Assembly: GCA_024708885.1 (NCBI GenBank)
Contig: JANJXT010000033.1
Coordinates: 19,376-83,375, forward strand
Source of the DNA: Thiobacillus sp.
Lineage (GTDB): Bacteria > Pseudomonadota > Gammaproteobacteria > Burkholderiales > Thiobacillaceae
Direction of reading: 5' to 3'
DNA length: 64,000 bases
Of this stretch, positions 1-9,168 are shown piece by piece. Every line of letters begins with the position of its first letter. The first letter of the stretch is position 1. Both the position numbers and the translations under genes were made by a program. The notes under the pieces are model-generated. The model did no database searches. It was not told where the DNA came from and worked only from the letters and a program-made list of their open reading frames with translations.

Positions 1-198
1 GATGGCGCGCAGGATCTGGCGGTGGTCCTGGCGATAGAAATCGGCCTCGGAAATGACGTCGCCGATACGGTCCCAGGCGCTGTTATCGAGCAGCAGACCG
101 CCCAGCACCGCCTGCTCGGCTTCGAGCGAGTGCGGCGGCAAGCGCATCTGCGCGAGCTGCGGATCGGACTGGAGATTCAGCGGATGGATGGCGGCCAT
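1..198 (-). CDS. dnaB: Replicative DNA helicase DnaB, N-terminal fragment
   Basis: The first 66 codons of a minus-strand gene that runs off the left edge. The translation starts MAAIHPLNL and continues with PPHSLEAEQAVLGGLLLDN, the hallmark start of the DnaB N-terminal domain, which mediates hexamer packing and primase contact. DnaB unwinds DNA at the replication fork. It follows rpsF-priB-rpsR-rplI on the same strand, a common arrangement in betaproteobacteria. A terminator-like hairpin separates it from rplI, so it may have its own promoter. The ATPase domain lies outside the window. Identification is by the N-terminal motif only, but that motif is distinctive. Confidence 0.93.
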   Translation of the reverse strand, partial: MAAIHPLNLQSDPQLAQMRLPPHSLEAEQAVLGGLLLDNSAWDRIGDVISEADFYRQDHRQILRAI

Positions 199-271
199 GG
201 CGGGATTCTAGTCTTCCCCCCACCCCGGACCAAGGGACAAAGCTGTGGAAAACACGTGGACAAACAGGGAC

Positions 272-300
272 AAAAAAGGAGCCGCGCGGGCTCCCTTTTT
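272..300 (-). terminator. Rho-independent terminator after rplI
   Basis: A GC-rich stem (GGAGCC pairing with GGCTCC across a GCGC loop) is flanked on both sides by A/T runs, so it can act in both directions. It begins 19 nt past the rplI stop codon, so it probably ends the rpsF-priB-rpsR-rplI transcript. Confidence 0.8.
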
Positions 301-318
301 GCCGGAGGCGGGGCGGGA

Positions 319-768
319 TCAGTCCTCGCCGACCACCACGACCGTGATGTTGGCGGTGACGTCGTGGTGCAGTCCCAGCACCAGCGAATATTCGCCAACC
401 GCCTTGAACGGCCCTTCAGGCATGCGCACGTCGGCCTTCGCGACCTCGTGCCCCTGTGCCTTCAGCGCGTCGGCGATGTCGGCGTTGGTGACCGATCCGA
501 ACAGGCGCCCATCGACGCCGGCCTTCTGGCCGATTCTCACGCTGGCGCCCTCCAGCCTGGCGGCGCGCGCCTGCGCGTCCGCCAGTTTCTCGGCGGCGAG
601 GCGCTCGAGTTCGGCCTTCTGTGCGGCGAACGCCTCGAGATTGGCCTGCGTGGCGCGACGCGCACGGCCGCTGGGAATGAGGAAGTTGCGGGCGTAGCCG
701 TCCTTCACCTTGACCACGTCGCCCAGCTCACCCAGGTTGACGACCTTGTCGATCAGAATCACTTGCAT
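319..768 (-). CDS. rplI: 50S ribosomal protein L9
   Basis: A 149-residue protein, the usual length for L9. It starts [19 protein letters not shown] and carries the conserved N-terminal segment [16 protein letters not shown], which binds 23S rRNA. A long charged helix (about residues 45-75) links this to the C-terminal domain. L9 binds near the L1 stalk and helps maintain reading frame. It is the last gene of the rpsF-priB-rpsR-rplI operon, 10 nt after rpsR and followed by a terminator. Nothing is unusual. Confidence 0.98.
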   Translation of the reverse strand: MQVILIDKVVNLGELGDVVKVKDGYARNFLIPSGRARRATQANLEAFAAQKAELERLAAEKLADAQARAARLEGASVRIGQKAGVDGRLFGSVTNADIADALKAQGHEVAKADVRMPEGPFKAVGEYSLVLGLHHDVTANITVVVVGED

Positions 769-778
769 GGTCGTCTCC

Positions 779-1063
779 TCAATGCAGGTCGGTGTAGGGC
801 ATCAGCGCCAGGAAGCGCGCGCGCTTGATGGCGGTCGACAACTGGCGCTGGTAGTGCGACTTGGTGCCGGTGATGCGTGCCGGGATGATGCGGCCGTTTT
901 CGGCGATGAATTCCTTCAGCACCTCGACGTCCTTGTAGTCGACCTCAACCACCTTCTCGGCGGTGAAGCGACAGAACTTGCGGCGCTTGAAGAGACCGCG
1001 GTTGCCGCTGTCGCGGCGCTTGCCGGCGAATTTTCCACCGGCTTTTCCAACTGGACGGGCCAT
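779..1063 (-). CDS. rpsR: 30S ribosomal protein S18
   Basis: A 94-residue basic protein with the S18 core [13 protein letters not shown] followed by [13 protein letters not shown] and [10 protein letters not shown], the conserved part that binds S6 and 16S rRNA in the platform of the small subunit. The glycine/lysine-rich N-terminus (about 20 residues) is longer than in E. coli S18, which is common in betaproteobacteria. It lies 3 nt after priB and 10 nt before rplI, so it is co-transcribed with both. Confidence 0.98.
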   Translation of the reverse strand: MARPVGKAGGKFAGKRRDSGNRGLFKRRKFCRFTAEKVVEVDYKDVEVLKEFIAENGRIIPARITGTKSHYQRQLSTAIKRARFLALMPYTDLH

Positions 1064-1066
1064 GAT

Positions 1067-1357
1067 TTATTCCTTCTCGATTCGGTTCAGTATCAGGATC
1101 AATTGTCGGCTGTTCACACTGCGGCGGTTCAGCACCCCTTCCAGCTTCACCTGCCGGCCGGCAGCGAGTCCGGCGAGTTCGGCGGCGAGCGGGCCGCTTG
1201 CCTGCACGGTCAGTTCGCACTCCACCTGGCGGGGCTGTTGCGCGACCCGCTGGCTGGAGCGGTGCAGGATTGCCGCTTCGGCAATCGGCACGCCGGCCGG
1301 GCTGTAGCGCAGGGGTTCGATCCGGGCGATTTCTCCGCTAATGATCAGCCGATTCAC
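1067..1357 (-). CDS. priB: Primosomal replication protein N (PriB)
   Basis: A 96-residue single OB-fold protein, related to the SSB DNA-binding domain. The start MNRLIISGEIARIEPLRYSP and the segment VECELTVQASGPLA match PriB. It helps PriA reload DnaB at stalled forks. Its position between rpsF and rpsR is the classic location and supports the call more strongly than the sequence, since PriB is poorly conserved. It starts 4 nt after the rpsF stop, implying translational coupling. Confidence 0.95.
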   Translation of the reverse strand: MNRLIISGEIARIEPLRYSPAGVPIAEAAILHRSSQRVAQQPRQVECELTVQASGPLAAELAGLAAGRQVKLEGVLNRRSVNSRQLILILNRIEKE

Positions 1358-1361
1358 GCAC

Positions 1362-1745
1362 TCAGGCGGCGGCGGGCTGTTCGGCCGGGGCTTCCGCCTT
1401 GGCGCCTTCCAGCACGTCGCGCGACTTCTCTTCCTTCATCATCGGTGACGGCGTGGTGACCGCGTCGTCGCGCTTGATGGTGAGATGGCGCAGCACGGCG
1501 TCGTTGAACTTGAAGCCATGCTCGAGTTCGTCCAGGGTTTCCTGGTCGCACTCGATGTTCATCAGCACGTAGTGGGCCTTGTGGACCTTCTGGATCGGGT
1601 AGGCCATCTGCCGGCGGCCCCAGTCTTCCAGGCGATGGATGCTGCCGCCGCGGCTGGTGATGTTGCCCTTGTAGCGCTCGATCATGCCGGGCACCTGCTC
1701 GCTCTGATCGGGATGGACGATGAATACGATTTCGTAATGCCGCAT
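1362..1745 (-). CDS. rpsF: 30S ribosomal protein S6
   Basis: The 127-residue S6 protein starts [19 protein letters not shown] and has the core [18 protein letters not shown], which forms the ferredoxin-like fold that pairs with S18. An in-frame start 45 nt upstream exists but was rejected. The chosen ATG has an AAGGAAC ribosome-binding site 4-5 nt away and matches the family start. The C-terminal tail (about residues 97-127) is acidic and Ala/Pro/Glu-rich, as in many proteobacterial S6 proteins. It is the first gene of the operon. Confidence 0.97.
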   Translation of the reverse strand: MRHYEIVFIVHPDQSEQVPGMIERYKGNITSRGGSIHRLEDWGRRQMAYPIQKVHKAHYVLMNIECDQETLDELEHGFKFNDAVLRHLTIKRDDAVTTPSPMMKEEKSRDVLEGAKAEAPAEQPAAA

Positions 1746-1807
1746 CTTGTTCCTTTCGGGTAAGCCCCCCGCTGCGGTGCGGTGGAGCAAGGTTCAAAAC
1801 AACAATG

Positions 1808-1832
1808 AAAAACGATCCCCGCCGCAGCGGGG
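1808..1832 (-). terminator. Terminator after the decarboxylase gene
   Basis: A stem of CCCCGC with GCGGGG and a 4-nt loop. On the minus strand it is followed by ATCG and a T run. It lies about 60 nt past the stop of the decarboxylase gene and upstream of rpsF, insulating the two units. Confidence 0.7.
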
Positions 1833-1890
1833 AGTGCGAATCATACGCGCTTTTCCCGGCAAATCAAGCCGGAACGGGACTTGCCGGGGC

Positions 1891-4134
1891 TCAGGCGACG
1901 CAGTCGACGTAATAACGCGCCTGGCCGTCGACGACTTCCTCGACCAGTCCGTGCACGTCGGCCTCGAAGCCCGGGAAGCGCTCGTTGAACTCACGCGTGA
2001 ACTGCAGGTAGCGCACGATGGTGGCGTTGAAGCGCTCGCCCGGAATCAGCAGCGGAATGCCGGGCGGATAGGGCGTGACCAGCATGGCGGTGATGCGTCC
2101 CTCGAGCTTGTCGATCTCGACGCGCTCGATCTCGCGGTGCGCCATCTTGGCGAAGGCATCCGCCGGCCTCATCGCCGGCGCCATTTCCGACAGATACATC
2201 TCGGTGGTCAGGCGGGCGACGTCCTTGGCCTTGTAGATGGCGTGGATCTGGTCGCACAGGTCCTTCAGCCCGGTCTTCTCGTAGCGCGGGTGCTTCTCGA
2301 TGAATTCGGGCAGCACGCGCCACAGCGGCTGGTTCTCGTCGTAGTCGGCCTTGAATTGCTGCAGCGCGGTCACCAGCGTGTTCCAGCGGCCCTTGGTGAT
2401 GCCGATGGTGAACATGATGAAGAACGAATAGAGTCCGGTCTTCTCGACGATGACGCCGTGTTCGGCGAGATACTTGGTGACGATCGCCGCCGGGATGCCC
2501 CAGTCGGCGAAGGACCCGTCCATGTCCAGCCCCGGCGTGATGACCGTGGCCTTGATCGGGTCGAGCATGTTGAAACCGGGTGCGACGTTGCCGAACTCGT
2601 GCCAGCGCTCGCGGGCACCCAGCATCCAGTCCTCGCGGTCGCCGACGCCCTCCTCCGCCAGTTTCTCGGGCCCCCAAACCTTGAACCACCAGGAGTCGCC
2701 GAACTCCTCGTCGACCTTGCGTATGGCGCGCCGGAAATCCAGCGCCTCGCGGATCGACTCCTCCACCAGCGCCATGCCCCCGGGCGGTTCCATCATCGCC
2801 GCCGCGACGTCGCACGAGGCGATGATGGCGTACTGCGGCGAGGTCGACATGTGCATCAGATAGGCTTCGTTGAAGCGGTGGAAGTCGAGCTTGCGCGTCT
2901 CCGAATCCTGCACCAGGATCTGTGAGGCCTGCGACAGGCCCGCCAGCAGCTTGTGCGTCGACTGCGTGGCGAACACCAGCGCATCCTTCGCGCGCGGGCG
3001 GTCGCGGCCGATCGCGTGCATGCCGCGGTAGAAATCGTGGAAGGTCGCGTGCGGCAGCCAGGCTTCGTCGAAATGCAGGGTGTCGATGTAGTCGCCGAGC
3101 AGTTCCTTGATCATATCGACGTTGTAGAGAATGCCGTCGTAGGTCGACTGGGTGATGGTGAGGATGCGCGGCTTGCGCTTCACGTCCTTGGCAAACGGAT
3201 GCGCGGCGATCTTCTTCTGGATGTTCTCGGGACGGAATTCGTCGAGCGGAATCGGTCCGATGATGCCGTAGTGGTTGCGCGTCGGCGTGAGGAAGATCGG
3301 GATCGCGCCGCACATGATGATCGCGTGCAGGATGGACTTGTGGCAGTTGCGGTCGACCACGACGATGTCGCCGGGCGCGACGGTCGCGTGCCACACCATC
3401 TTGTTCGACGACGAGGTGCCGTTGGTGACGAAGAACAGGTGGTCGCAGTTGAAGATGCGCGCGGCGTTGCGCTCGGACGACGCCACCGGCCCGGTGTGAT
3501 CGAGCAGCTGGCCGAGCTCGTCGACCGCGTTGCAGACGTCGGCGCGCAGCAGGTTCTCGCCGAAGAACTGGTGGAACATCTGGCCGATCGGTGACTTCAG
3601 GAAGGCGACGCCGCCGGAGTGGCCGGGACAGTGCCAGGAATACGAGCCGTCGGCGGCGTAGTGGGTGAGTGCGCGGAAGAACGGCGGCACCAGGGAATCC
3701 AGGTAGGCGCGCGCCTCACGCCCGATGTAGCGGGCGAGAAACTCGGGCGTGTCCTCCAGCATGTGAATGAAGCCGTTGAGCTCGCGCAGGATGTCGTTCG
3801 GGATGTGACGCGCAGTGCGCGTCTCGCCATGCAGGAAAATCGGGATTTCGGCATTGCGGAAACGCACTTCCTCGACGAAGGCGCGCAGCTTCTCCAGCGC
3901 CTTGTCGGCCTCGTCGGCCGTGCCCGCCAGTTCCTCGTCGTCGATCGACAGGATGAACGCGGACGCGCGGGCCTGCTGCTGGGCGAACGAGGTCAGGTCG
4001 CCGTAGTTGGTGACCCCCAGCACCTCCATGCCTTCCTTCTCGATCGCCGCGGCGAGCGTGCGGATACCCAGGCCCGAAGCGTTCTCGGAGCGGAAGTCTT
4101 CGTCGATGATGACTACGGGAAAACGGAAGCGCAT
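1891..4134 (-). CDS. PLP-dependent Orn/Lys/Arg decarboxylase
   Basis: A 747-residue fold-type I decarboxylase of the large bacterial class (LdcC/CadA, SpeC and AdiA are all 710-760 residues). The N-terminal 130 residues form the response-regulator-like wing domain. The PLP domain has HCPGHSGG (about 168), the cofactor-binding aspartate in LHFDEAW, and the Schiff-base lysine in QSTHKLLAGLSQAS (about 394). The C-terminal domain contains the TPYPPGIPLLIPGE motif. Substrate cannot be assigned from motifs alone: lysine and arginine are both possible. Products would be cadaverine or agmatine, for acid resistance or polyamine synthesis. It stands alone between terminators. Confidence 0.93.
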   Translation of the reverse strand: MRFRFPVVIIDEDFRSENASGLGIRTLAAAIEKEGMEVLGVTNYGDLTSFAQQQARASAFILSIDDEELAGTADEADKALEKLRAFVEEVRFRNAEIPIFLHGETRTARHIPNDILRELNGFIHMLEDTPEFLARYIGREARAYLDSLVPPFFRALTHYAADGSYSWHCPGHSGGVAFLKSPIGQMFHQFFGENLLRADVCNAVDELGQLLDHTGPVASSERNAARIFNCDHLFFVTNGTSSSNKMVWHATVAPGDIVVVDRNCHKSILHAIIMCGAIPIFLTPTRNHYGIIGPIPLDEFRPENIQKKIAAHPFAKDVKRKPRILTITQSTYDGILYNVDMIKELLGDYIDTLHFDEAWLPHATFHDFYRGMHAIGRDRPRAKDALVFATQSTHKLLAGLSQASQILVQDSETRKLDFHRFNEAYLMHMSTSPQYAIIASCDVAAAMMEPPGGMALVEESIREALDFRRAIRKVDEEFGDSWWFKVWGPEKLAEEGVGDREDWMLGARERWHEFGNVAPGFNMLDPIKATVITPGLDMDGSFADWGIPAAIVTKYLAEHGVIVEKTGLYSFFIMFTIGITKGRWNTLVTALQQFKADYDENQPLWRVLPEFIEKHPRYEKTGLKDLCDQIHAIYKAKDVARLTTEMYLSEMAPAMRPADAFAKMAHREIERVEIDKLEGRITAMLVTPYPPGIPLLIPGERFNATIVRYLQFTREFNERFPGFEADVHGLVEEVVDGQARYYVDCVA

Positions 4135-4140
4135 GGCGGG

Positions 4141-4297
4141 TAGACCGTAAGGGGTGAGGGGGAGGTGTCAGGCGTGAGGCGTCAGAAGCAGAGCCCGCAC
4201 GGCGCGCCCCGCATTATTCATGCGGGGCCGTGGATACAACGTTCGTTTCAGTGTGCGCGGAGCGTTTCACGCCTGACGCCTGACGCATCACGCCTCA
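4141..4297. repeat. Palindromic intergenic repeat with GTGAGGCGTCAG arms
   Basis: The gap between dcd and the decarboxylase gene holds GTCAGGCGTGAGGCGTCAG (about 4167-4185) and, in the opposite sense, CACGCCTGACGCCTGACGC and TCACGCCTCAC (about 4268-4297). These arms flank a 9-bp hairpin, GCCCCGCAT with ATGCGGGGC (4206-4228). Related sequence recurs at 53802-53840. The inner hairpin could stop dcd-upstream transcription, but it lacks a T run. Confidence 0.7.
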
Positions 4298-4864
<567 letters not shown>

Positions 4865-4968
4865 GCTGGTGAGGGGTCAGGGTTCGAAAGTCAGGGGATT
4901 CTACGACAAACCCGCCTGGCAAGCACTGCCCGCGAACCCCGATCCCAATCGCTGCCCCCTGACCCGGA

Positions 4969-6057
4969 TCAGGTATTGGAAATGACGATGCTCGGGAACT
5001 TGGACGAATGGTCGACCGCGCTCTCGCCGATCTTCACCGCCACGCGGCGCGCGATCTGCTTGTAGATCTCGGTGACGCGGCCGTTGGGGTCGGCGACGAC
5101 CGAGGGCTTGCCGGAGTCGGTGTCGTGGCGGATGCTGCCGTCGAGCGGCAGTGCGCCGAGGAACTCCACGTTGTAGTCCTTGCACATGCGCTCGCCGCCG
5201 CCTTCACCGAAGATGCGCTCCTCGTGGCCGCAGTTCGAGCAGATGTGCAGGCTCATGTTCTCCACCACGCCGATGATGGGAATGCCGACCTTCTCGAACA
5301 TCTTCAGACCCTTGCGCGCGTCGATCAGCGCGATGTCCTGCGGCGTGGTGACGATCACCGCGCCGGTCACCGGCACACGCTGCGCCAGCGTCAGCTGGAT
5401 GTCGCCGGTGCCCGGCGGCAGGTCGACCACCAGGTAGTCGAGTTCGCTCCAGTTGGTGTTGTTGAGCAGCTGCTCGAGCGCCTGGGTGACCATCGGGCCG
5501 CGCCACACCATGGGCGTCTCGACGTCGATCAGGAAGCCGATCGACATCGCCTGGACGCCGTGACCGATCAGCGGCTCGAGATTCTTGCCGTCGGTGGATT
5601 CGGGTTTGTCGGTGATGCCGAGCATGGTCGGCTGCGAGGGGCCATAGATGTCGGCGTCGAGCATGCCAACGCGCGCGCCTTCGGCGGCCAGCGCCAGCGC
5701 CAGGTTGACCGCGGTGGTGGACTTGCCGACGCCGCCCTTGCCGGAGGCCACGGCGATGATGTTTTTCACGTTGGGGATGAGCTTCACGCCACGCTGCACG
5801 CTGTGCGAGACGATCTTGAAATCGACGTTGGCCGTGGCGCTGGTGACGCCCTCGATGCCCTTGATGGCGTCCTCGACCCGCTGCTTGATCCCGGCGATCT
5901 GGCTCTGCGCCGGGTAGGAGAGGAGGATGTCGACCGAGACGGCACCGCCGTCGATCTTGATGTTGCGGGCGGATTTGGTCGAGACGTAGTCCTTGTGCGT
6001 GTTGGGATCGACCAGGGCTTTCAATGCGGTCTGCACCTGAAGTTCGGAAACGGCCAT
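4969..6057 (-). CDS. apbC: Iron-sulfur cluster carrier protein ApbC (Mrp)
   Basis: A 362-residue P-loop ATPase that binds and transfers Fe-S clusters in the cytoplasm. A MIP18-type domain (about residues 5-90) precedes the ATPase domain with the deviant Walker A ASGKGGVGKSTTAVN, the DADIYGPSQP switch and VVDLPPGTGD. The cluster-binding CSNC pair is present in HICSNCGHEE. An in-frame ATG 39 nt upstream was rejected, because the chosen start has a GGAG ribosome-binding site 6 nt away and matches the family. It precedes dcd on the same strand. Confidence 0.96.
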   Translation of the reverse strand: MAVSELQVQTALKALVDPNTHKDYVSTKSARNIKIDGGAVSVDILLSYPAQSQIAGIKQRVEDAIKGIEGVTSATANVDFKIVSHSVQRGVKLIPNVKNIIAVASGKGGVGKSTTAVNLALALAAEGARVGMLDADIYGPSQPTMLGITDKPESTDGKNLEPLIGHGVQAMSIGFLIDVETPMVWRGPMVTQALEQLLNNTNWSELDYLVVDLPPGTGDIQLTLAQRVPVTGAVIVTTPQDIALIDARKGLKMFEKVGIPIIGVVENMSLHICSNCGHEERIFGEGGGERMCKDYNVEFLGALPLDGSIRHDTDSGKPSVVADPNGRVTEIYKQIARRVAVKIGESAVDHSSKFPSIVISNT

Positions 6058-6195
6058 GTTTGCTCCAGCGGTAGTAGATGTAGGGTTCAACGACAATTTA
6101 TTATTTTACCGAATTCTGTCAGCCCGGACCAGCTAAGCTTCAGATTTTACGCGGTTTTCCATGCCGCCGGCAGGGCTTTGGCGCGTGCTGCGCGT

Positions 6196-6996
6196 TCAGC
6201 GGCAGGGTCCGACGACGCCGTTGCTCCAGCACAGCCGTGGTTTAGGCGTCGCGCGGGGCGCCGCGGCGGCCGGGGGCGTCGCCTTCGCGGGGGCTCGCGC
6301 CGGCGCCTGGGGCCGGCTCCGACGTACGAGGTACACCACCGGCGTCGGTGCGACCGGGCCATAATCGACGTTGACCGGCCGGGCCGCGGCCGGCGCCGGG
6401 ACTGGGGGCGCGTCAGCCGCTGGCGGCGTGGGCGCGGCCGGCGCGGCCGATGCGGGTGGTGCTGCGGTTTCGTCAACCGGCTGCGCGCCCGGCGCCTCGG
6501 CTGCGGGAGTCGGCGCGGCGTCCTCCACCGCAGGCTGCGCCGCGGAAGAACCCGGCGAAACCTCGGCTGCGGGCGCCGCCGCACCCCCCAGCGGCACCGG
6601 CACCCACATCAGCACGTAGGCCACGCCACCCGGCCCGGTGGCCGGCTGAATCGGCACAGGCAGAGGCCAGTGCGCCGGCCACACCGGCACCGTGTACACA
6701 GGCACCCAGGGCATCCAGCCCGAAGGCGCCGCGGGCGGCATCCCGACGAGGAAGGTCGTGACCGGCGAGCCGTCAACCACCGGCGCACTTGGCGCGTCGG
6801 GTGCGGCGGCGGCACTCATCGCGGGCGGTACGACCGGGGACGTAATCGGAGCCGGCGCCGGAACCGGATCGGCGGCCGGCACCGCAGCCAAGGGGGGCGC
6901 CGAAACGGCGGCGGCGGGAGCCGTGCCGTTGGCAAAAGACAGCAGCGGGGCGCACGCTAGCGCAGCGACGGCGGCACGCAGGATGGGCGAAATCAT
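6196..6996 (-). CDS. Exported Pro/Ala-rich protein of unknown function
   Basis: A 266-residue protein with a signal peptide (MISPILRAAVAALACAPLLS then FANG). The rest is mostly alanine, proline and valine, with only a central stretch (about residues 80-140: FLVGMPPAAPSGWMPWVPVY and following) that looks folded and is tryptophan-rich. The C-terminus is basic, ends in SNGVVGPCR, and has a cysteine pair. A GGAGGAATTCG ribosome-binding site precedes the ATG. It is not recognised as any family. Low complexity makes it hard to confirm, but the ribosome-binding site plus signal peptide favour a real gene over a GC artefact. Confidence 0.7.
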   Translation of the reverse strand: MISPILRAAVAALACAPLLSFANGTAPAAAVSAPPLAAVPAADPVPAPAPITSPVVPPAMSAAAAPDAPSAPVVDGSPVTTFLVGMPPAAPSGWMPWVPVYTVPVWPAHWPLPVPIQPATGPGGVAYVLMWVPVPLGGAAAPAAEVSPGSSAAQPAVEDAAPTPAAEAPGAQPVDETAAPPASAAPAAPTPPAADAPPVPAPAAARPVNVDYGPVAPTPVVYLVRRSRPQAPARAPAKATPPAAAAPRATPKPRLCWSNGVVGPCR

Positions 6997-7038
6997 CGAA
7001 TTCCTCCGGTTGGCCCGGCGGGGCCGACCCGCCGGGCG

Positions 7039-7392
7039 TTACATGAGCGGATTGTGATGCGCGACCAGCAAGGCTTCCGGCACGCGCAGGCGGATGGCGG
7101 CGGCGAGTTCGCCGATCGCGCCCTGGCGCGGCCGCAGCGAAACCCACAGCAGGTTGAGACGCAGGTTGAGGTCGGCGAACACCACGTCATCGTGCAGGGC
7201 GAGCACCGCCTGGATGTCCTGCGAAGCGCGTTCGATCTCGCAGGCGCTGCGATTGCGCAGGCGCGGGATCAGCATCATGAAATCGGTCAGCCGGCACCCG
7301 CTGCTGTCGCGGGTGGGCGCAAGCTGCCATAGCGGCAGTCCGGGTGCGGCCCCCGCGGTGAGTGCGTTCGAAGCGTACAGTCTGATCTTCAT
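7039..7392 (-). CDS. Conserved hypothetical protein next to rppH
   Basis: A 117-residue predicted soluble protein, not recognised. The start at 7392 (MKIRLYASN) has AAGGGG 7 nt upstream; a TTG 15 nt earlier is less likely. The middle (LNLRLNLLWVSLRPRQGAIG) and C-terminus (IRLRVPEALLVAHHNPLM) look like a small alpha/beta protein with no cysteines besides two near the N-terminal half. It is 22 nt past the rppH stop and so probably co-transcribed with it. No function is proposed. Confidence 0.72.
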   Translation of the reverse strand: MKIRLYASNALTAGAAPGLPLWQLAPTRDSSGCRLTDFMMLIPRLRNRSACEIERASQDIQAVLALHDDVVFADLNLRLNLLWVSLRPRQGAIGELAAAIRLRVPEALLVAHHNPLM

Positions 7393-7414
7393 CGCCCGCC
7401 CCTTCAAGAACGCC

Positions 7415-7966
7415 TCAGGGTTTCAGTGCCAGGTCCCGTGGCGTATTGCGCCGGTCGCACATGCGGATCGCCCGCTGGCGCAGGTAGCGCACGTCCTTGT
7501 GCAGATACCGCTCGAGTTCCTCCAGCGCCAGCCGGTACACCTCACGCTTGAAATCGACCACCGCTTCCATCGAAACCCAGTACTCGTTCCAGCGCCAGGC
7601 GTCGAATTCCGGATGCCCGCTGGCGCGCAGCGAGACGTCGCAATCCCGCCCGGTCAGGCGCAACAGGAACCAGATCTGCTTCTGTCCGCGATACAGCCCG
7701 CGGTTGTCGCGCCGCGTCCAGTGCGCGGGCACGTCGTAGCGCAGCCACTCGCGCGTGCGCCCGAGGATGCGTACATGCTCGGGCAGCAGCCCGACTTCTT
7801 CCTGCAATTCCCGGAACATGGCCTGCTCCGGCGTTTCCCCCGACTGGATGCCACCCTGGGGGAACTGCCAGGCATGCTGATTGACGCGCTTGCCCCAGAA
7901 CACCTGGTTGCGCGTATTGCACAGGATGATGCCTACGTTCGGGCGGTACCCTTCTCGGTCGATCAT
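7415..7966 (-). CDS. rppH: RNA pyrophosphohydrolase RppH
   Basis: A 183-residue Nudix hydrolase that removes pyrophosphate from the 5' end of mRNA, triggering RNase E decay. It starts [17 protein letters not shown] and has the Nudix box [20 protein letters not shown] (about residues 38-57), then VGL, with the catalytic glutamates intact. DVPAHW and [12 protein letters not shown] are also RppH-typical. Two in-frame starts 5-15 nt upstream were rejected because family members begin at MIDREGYR. It is usually found near proS in betaproteobacteria, as here. Confidence 0.96.
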   Translation of the reverse strand: MIDREGYRPNVGIILCNTRNQVFWGKRVNQHAWQFPQGGIQSGETPEQAMFRELQEEVGLLPEHVRILGRTREWLRYDVPAHWTRRDNRGLYRGQKQIWFLLRLTGRDCDVSLRASGHPEFDAWRWNEYWVSMEAVVDFKREVYRLALEELERYLHKDVRYLRQRAIRMCDRRNTPRDLALKP

Positions 7967-8147
7967 GGCCGCCACCATCAATAAAATCCAATTGACCCCA
8001 TTCTTTCACACCCACCGCGAATTGCAAACCCAGCCATCCCGGAATACGGTTTTTAGCCATTGTTTTGATTGGTTTTTCCACGCATCCTGTTACCAATAGG
8101 GGGCTTTGTCTTCAACGGACACTTTCACGGAAACTGAAGCTGGACAA

Positions 8148-8918
8148 TCACGCCAGCAGCGGCGCCACACCCTCCGCCCACTGGACGTCCCGCGCAAAAC
8201 CGCGCAAATCCAGACCCCAGCGCTTGCCGAGGTCGGCCAGCTGCGGCTGCGCGGCGGCGAGCCGTTGCGGCGCACCGGGCTCGGTGAAGCCGAACACGAT
8301 GACGTTGGTCTTGTTCTGCACCGACAGCCAGCCGGTCTCGCCGTCGAACGCACGCGTCAGTCGCGCGAAGTATTCGGCGAACGCACGATCGCGTCCCCAC
8401 AGATTGACCACCAGCACGCCGCCCGGACGCAGGACGCGACGGCAGGCGGCATAGAAGGTCTGCGTCGCCAGCGCCTCGACCTGGTTGCCGGCGTCGAAAC
8501 CGTCGAGCAGGATGACATCGGCGCTGCCCGGGTGCTGGCGCACGTACAGCGCGCCGTCGCCTTCCACCACGGCGAGCGTGGCGTCGTCCGGCGGCAGTTC
8601 GAAATGGCTGCGCGCCGTGGCGATCACGCGCGGGTCGAGTTCGACCGCGGTGACGCGCGTCTGCGGGCGCTGGTGGCGGATGAACTTGGCGAGCGAGCCG
8701 CCCCCCAGCCCGATCATCAGCACGTCCTCCGGCGCGGGCTTGAACAACAGGAATCCCATCATGGCGCGGGTATAGGCCAGCTCGAGGTCCCACGGCCGGG
8801 AAACGCGCATACGGCTCTGGATTGCCTGGCTGCCCAGGTGCAGGGTACGCACACCGCGTTCTTCGACGATTTCGAGCCCGCCGTCGTCGGCCCGACGTTT
8901 GCCCAACTTCAAGCGCAT
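8148..8918 (-). CDS. Spermidine-synthase-like (aminopropyltransferase-fold) protein
   Basis: A 256-residue Rossmann-fold protein with the spermidine synthase-type nucleotide motif MIGLGGGSLAKFIR (about residue 67), the acidic VELDPRV, and GDGALYV followed by DVILLDGFDAG. True SpeE enzymes are about 285 residues and have a fuller N-terminal beta domain, so this shorter type may not make spermidine. The start at 8918 was chosen because upstream in-frame codons come from the repeat at 8946-9101. It is convergent with nothing and divergent from proS across that repeat. Confidence 0.8.
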   Translation of the reverse strand: MRLKLGKRRADDGGLEIVEERGVRTLHLGSQAIQSRMRVSRPWDLELAYTRAMMGFLLFKPAPEDVLMIGLGGGSLAKFIRHQRPQTRVTAVELDPRVIATARSHFELPPDDATLAVVEGDGALYVRQHPGSADVILLDGFDAGNQVEALATQTFYAACRRVLRPGGVLVVNLWGRDRAFAEYFARLTRAFDGETGWLSVQNKTNVIVFGFTEPGAPQRLAAAQPQLADLGKRWGLDLRGFARDVQWAEGVAPLLA

Positions 8919-8945
8919 TGCAGTTCCATCCTTCCATCCAAGCTG

Positions 8946-9101
8946 AAAAAAAGCAGTTGAACCACAGAGCCTCAGCGCACCCAGAGAAAAACACATGCCT
9001 GCATGCTTCTTGTGGTTCAGCCGATGAGGGCGTGAGGGCAGGCACGGCCAATCCCTGTTTTTCGGGTCTCTCTGTGTCTCCGTGTCTCCGTGGTGCAGAA
9101 T
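8946..9101 (+). repeat. Dispersed ~156-bp repeat, copy A
   Basis: Starts with an A run and GTTGAACCACAGAG, contains a central CATGCCTGCATGC and GTGGTTCA, and ends with CCTGTTTTTCGGGTCTC and CCGTGGTGCAGAAT. An inverted copy of the same length and order is at 14039-14194. The ends are partly inverted relative to each other (ACCACAGAG versus CTCCGTGGT), as expected of a hairpin-forming or mobilisable element. It lies between proS and the spermidine-synthase-like gene. Confidence 0.85.
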
Positions 9102-9168
9102 TCAGATTCAACGCGAAGATTATCCGCCCGCACGCTAAAATGCGCGTTTTCGTTTTCGCCCTGCCCCC

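Noticed and set aside
4206..4228. Hairpin GCCCCGCAT/ATGCGGGGC as a terminator
   Set aside because: No T run and it sits inside the palindromic repeat, so it was described as part of the repeat.
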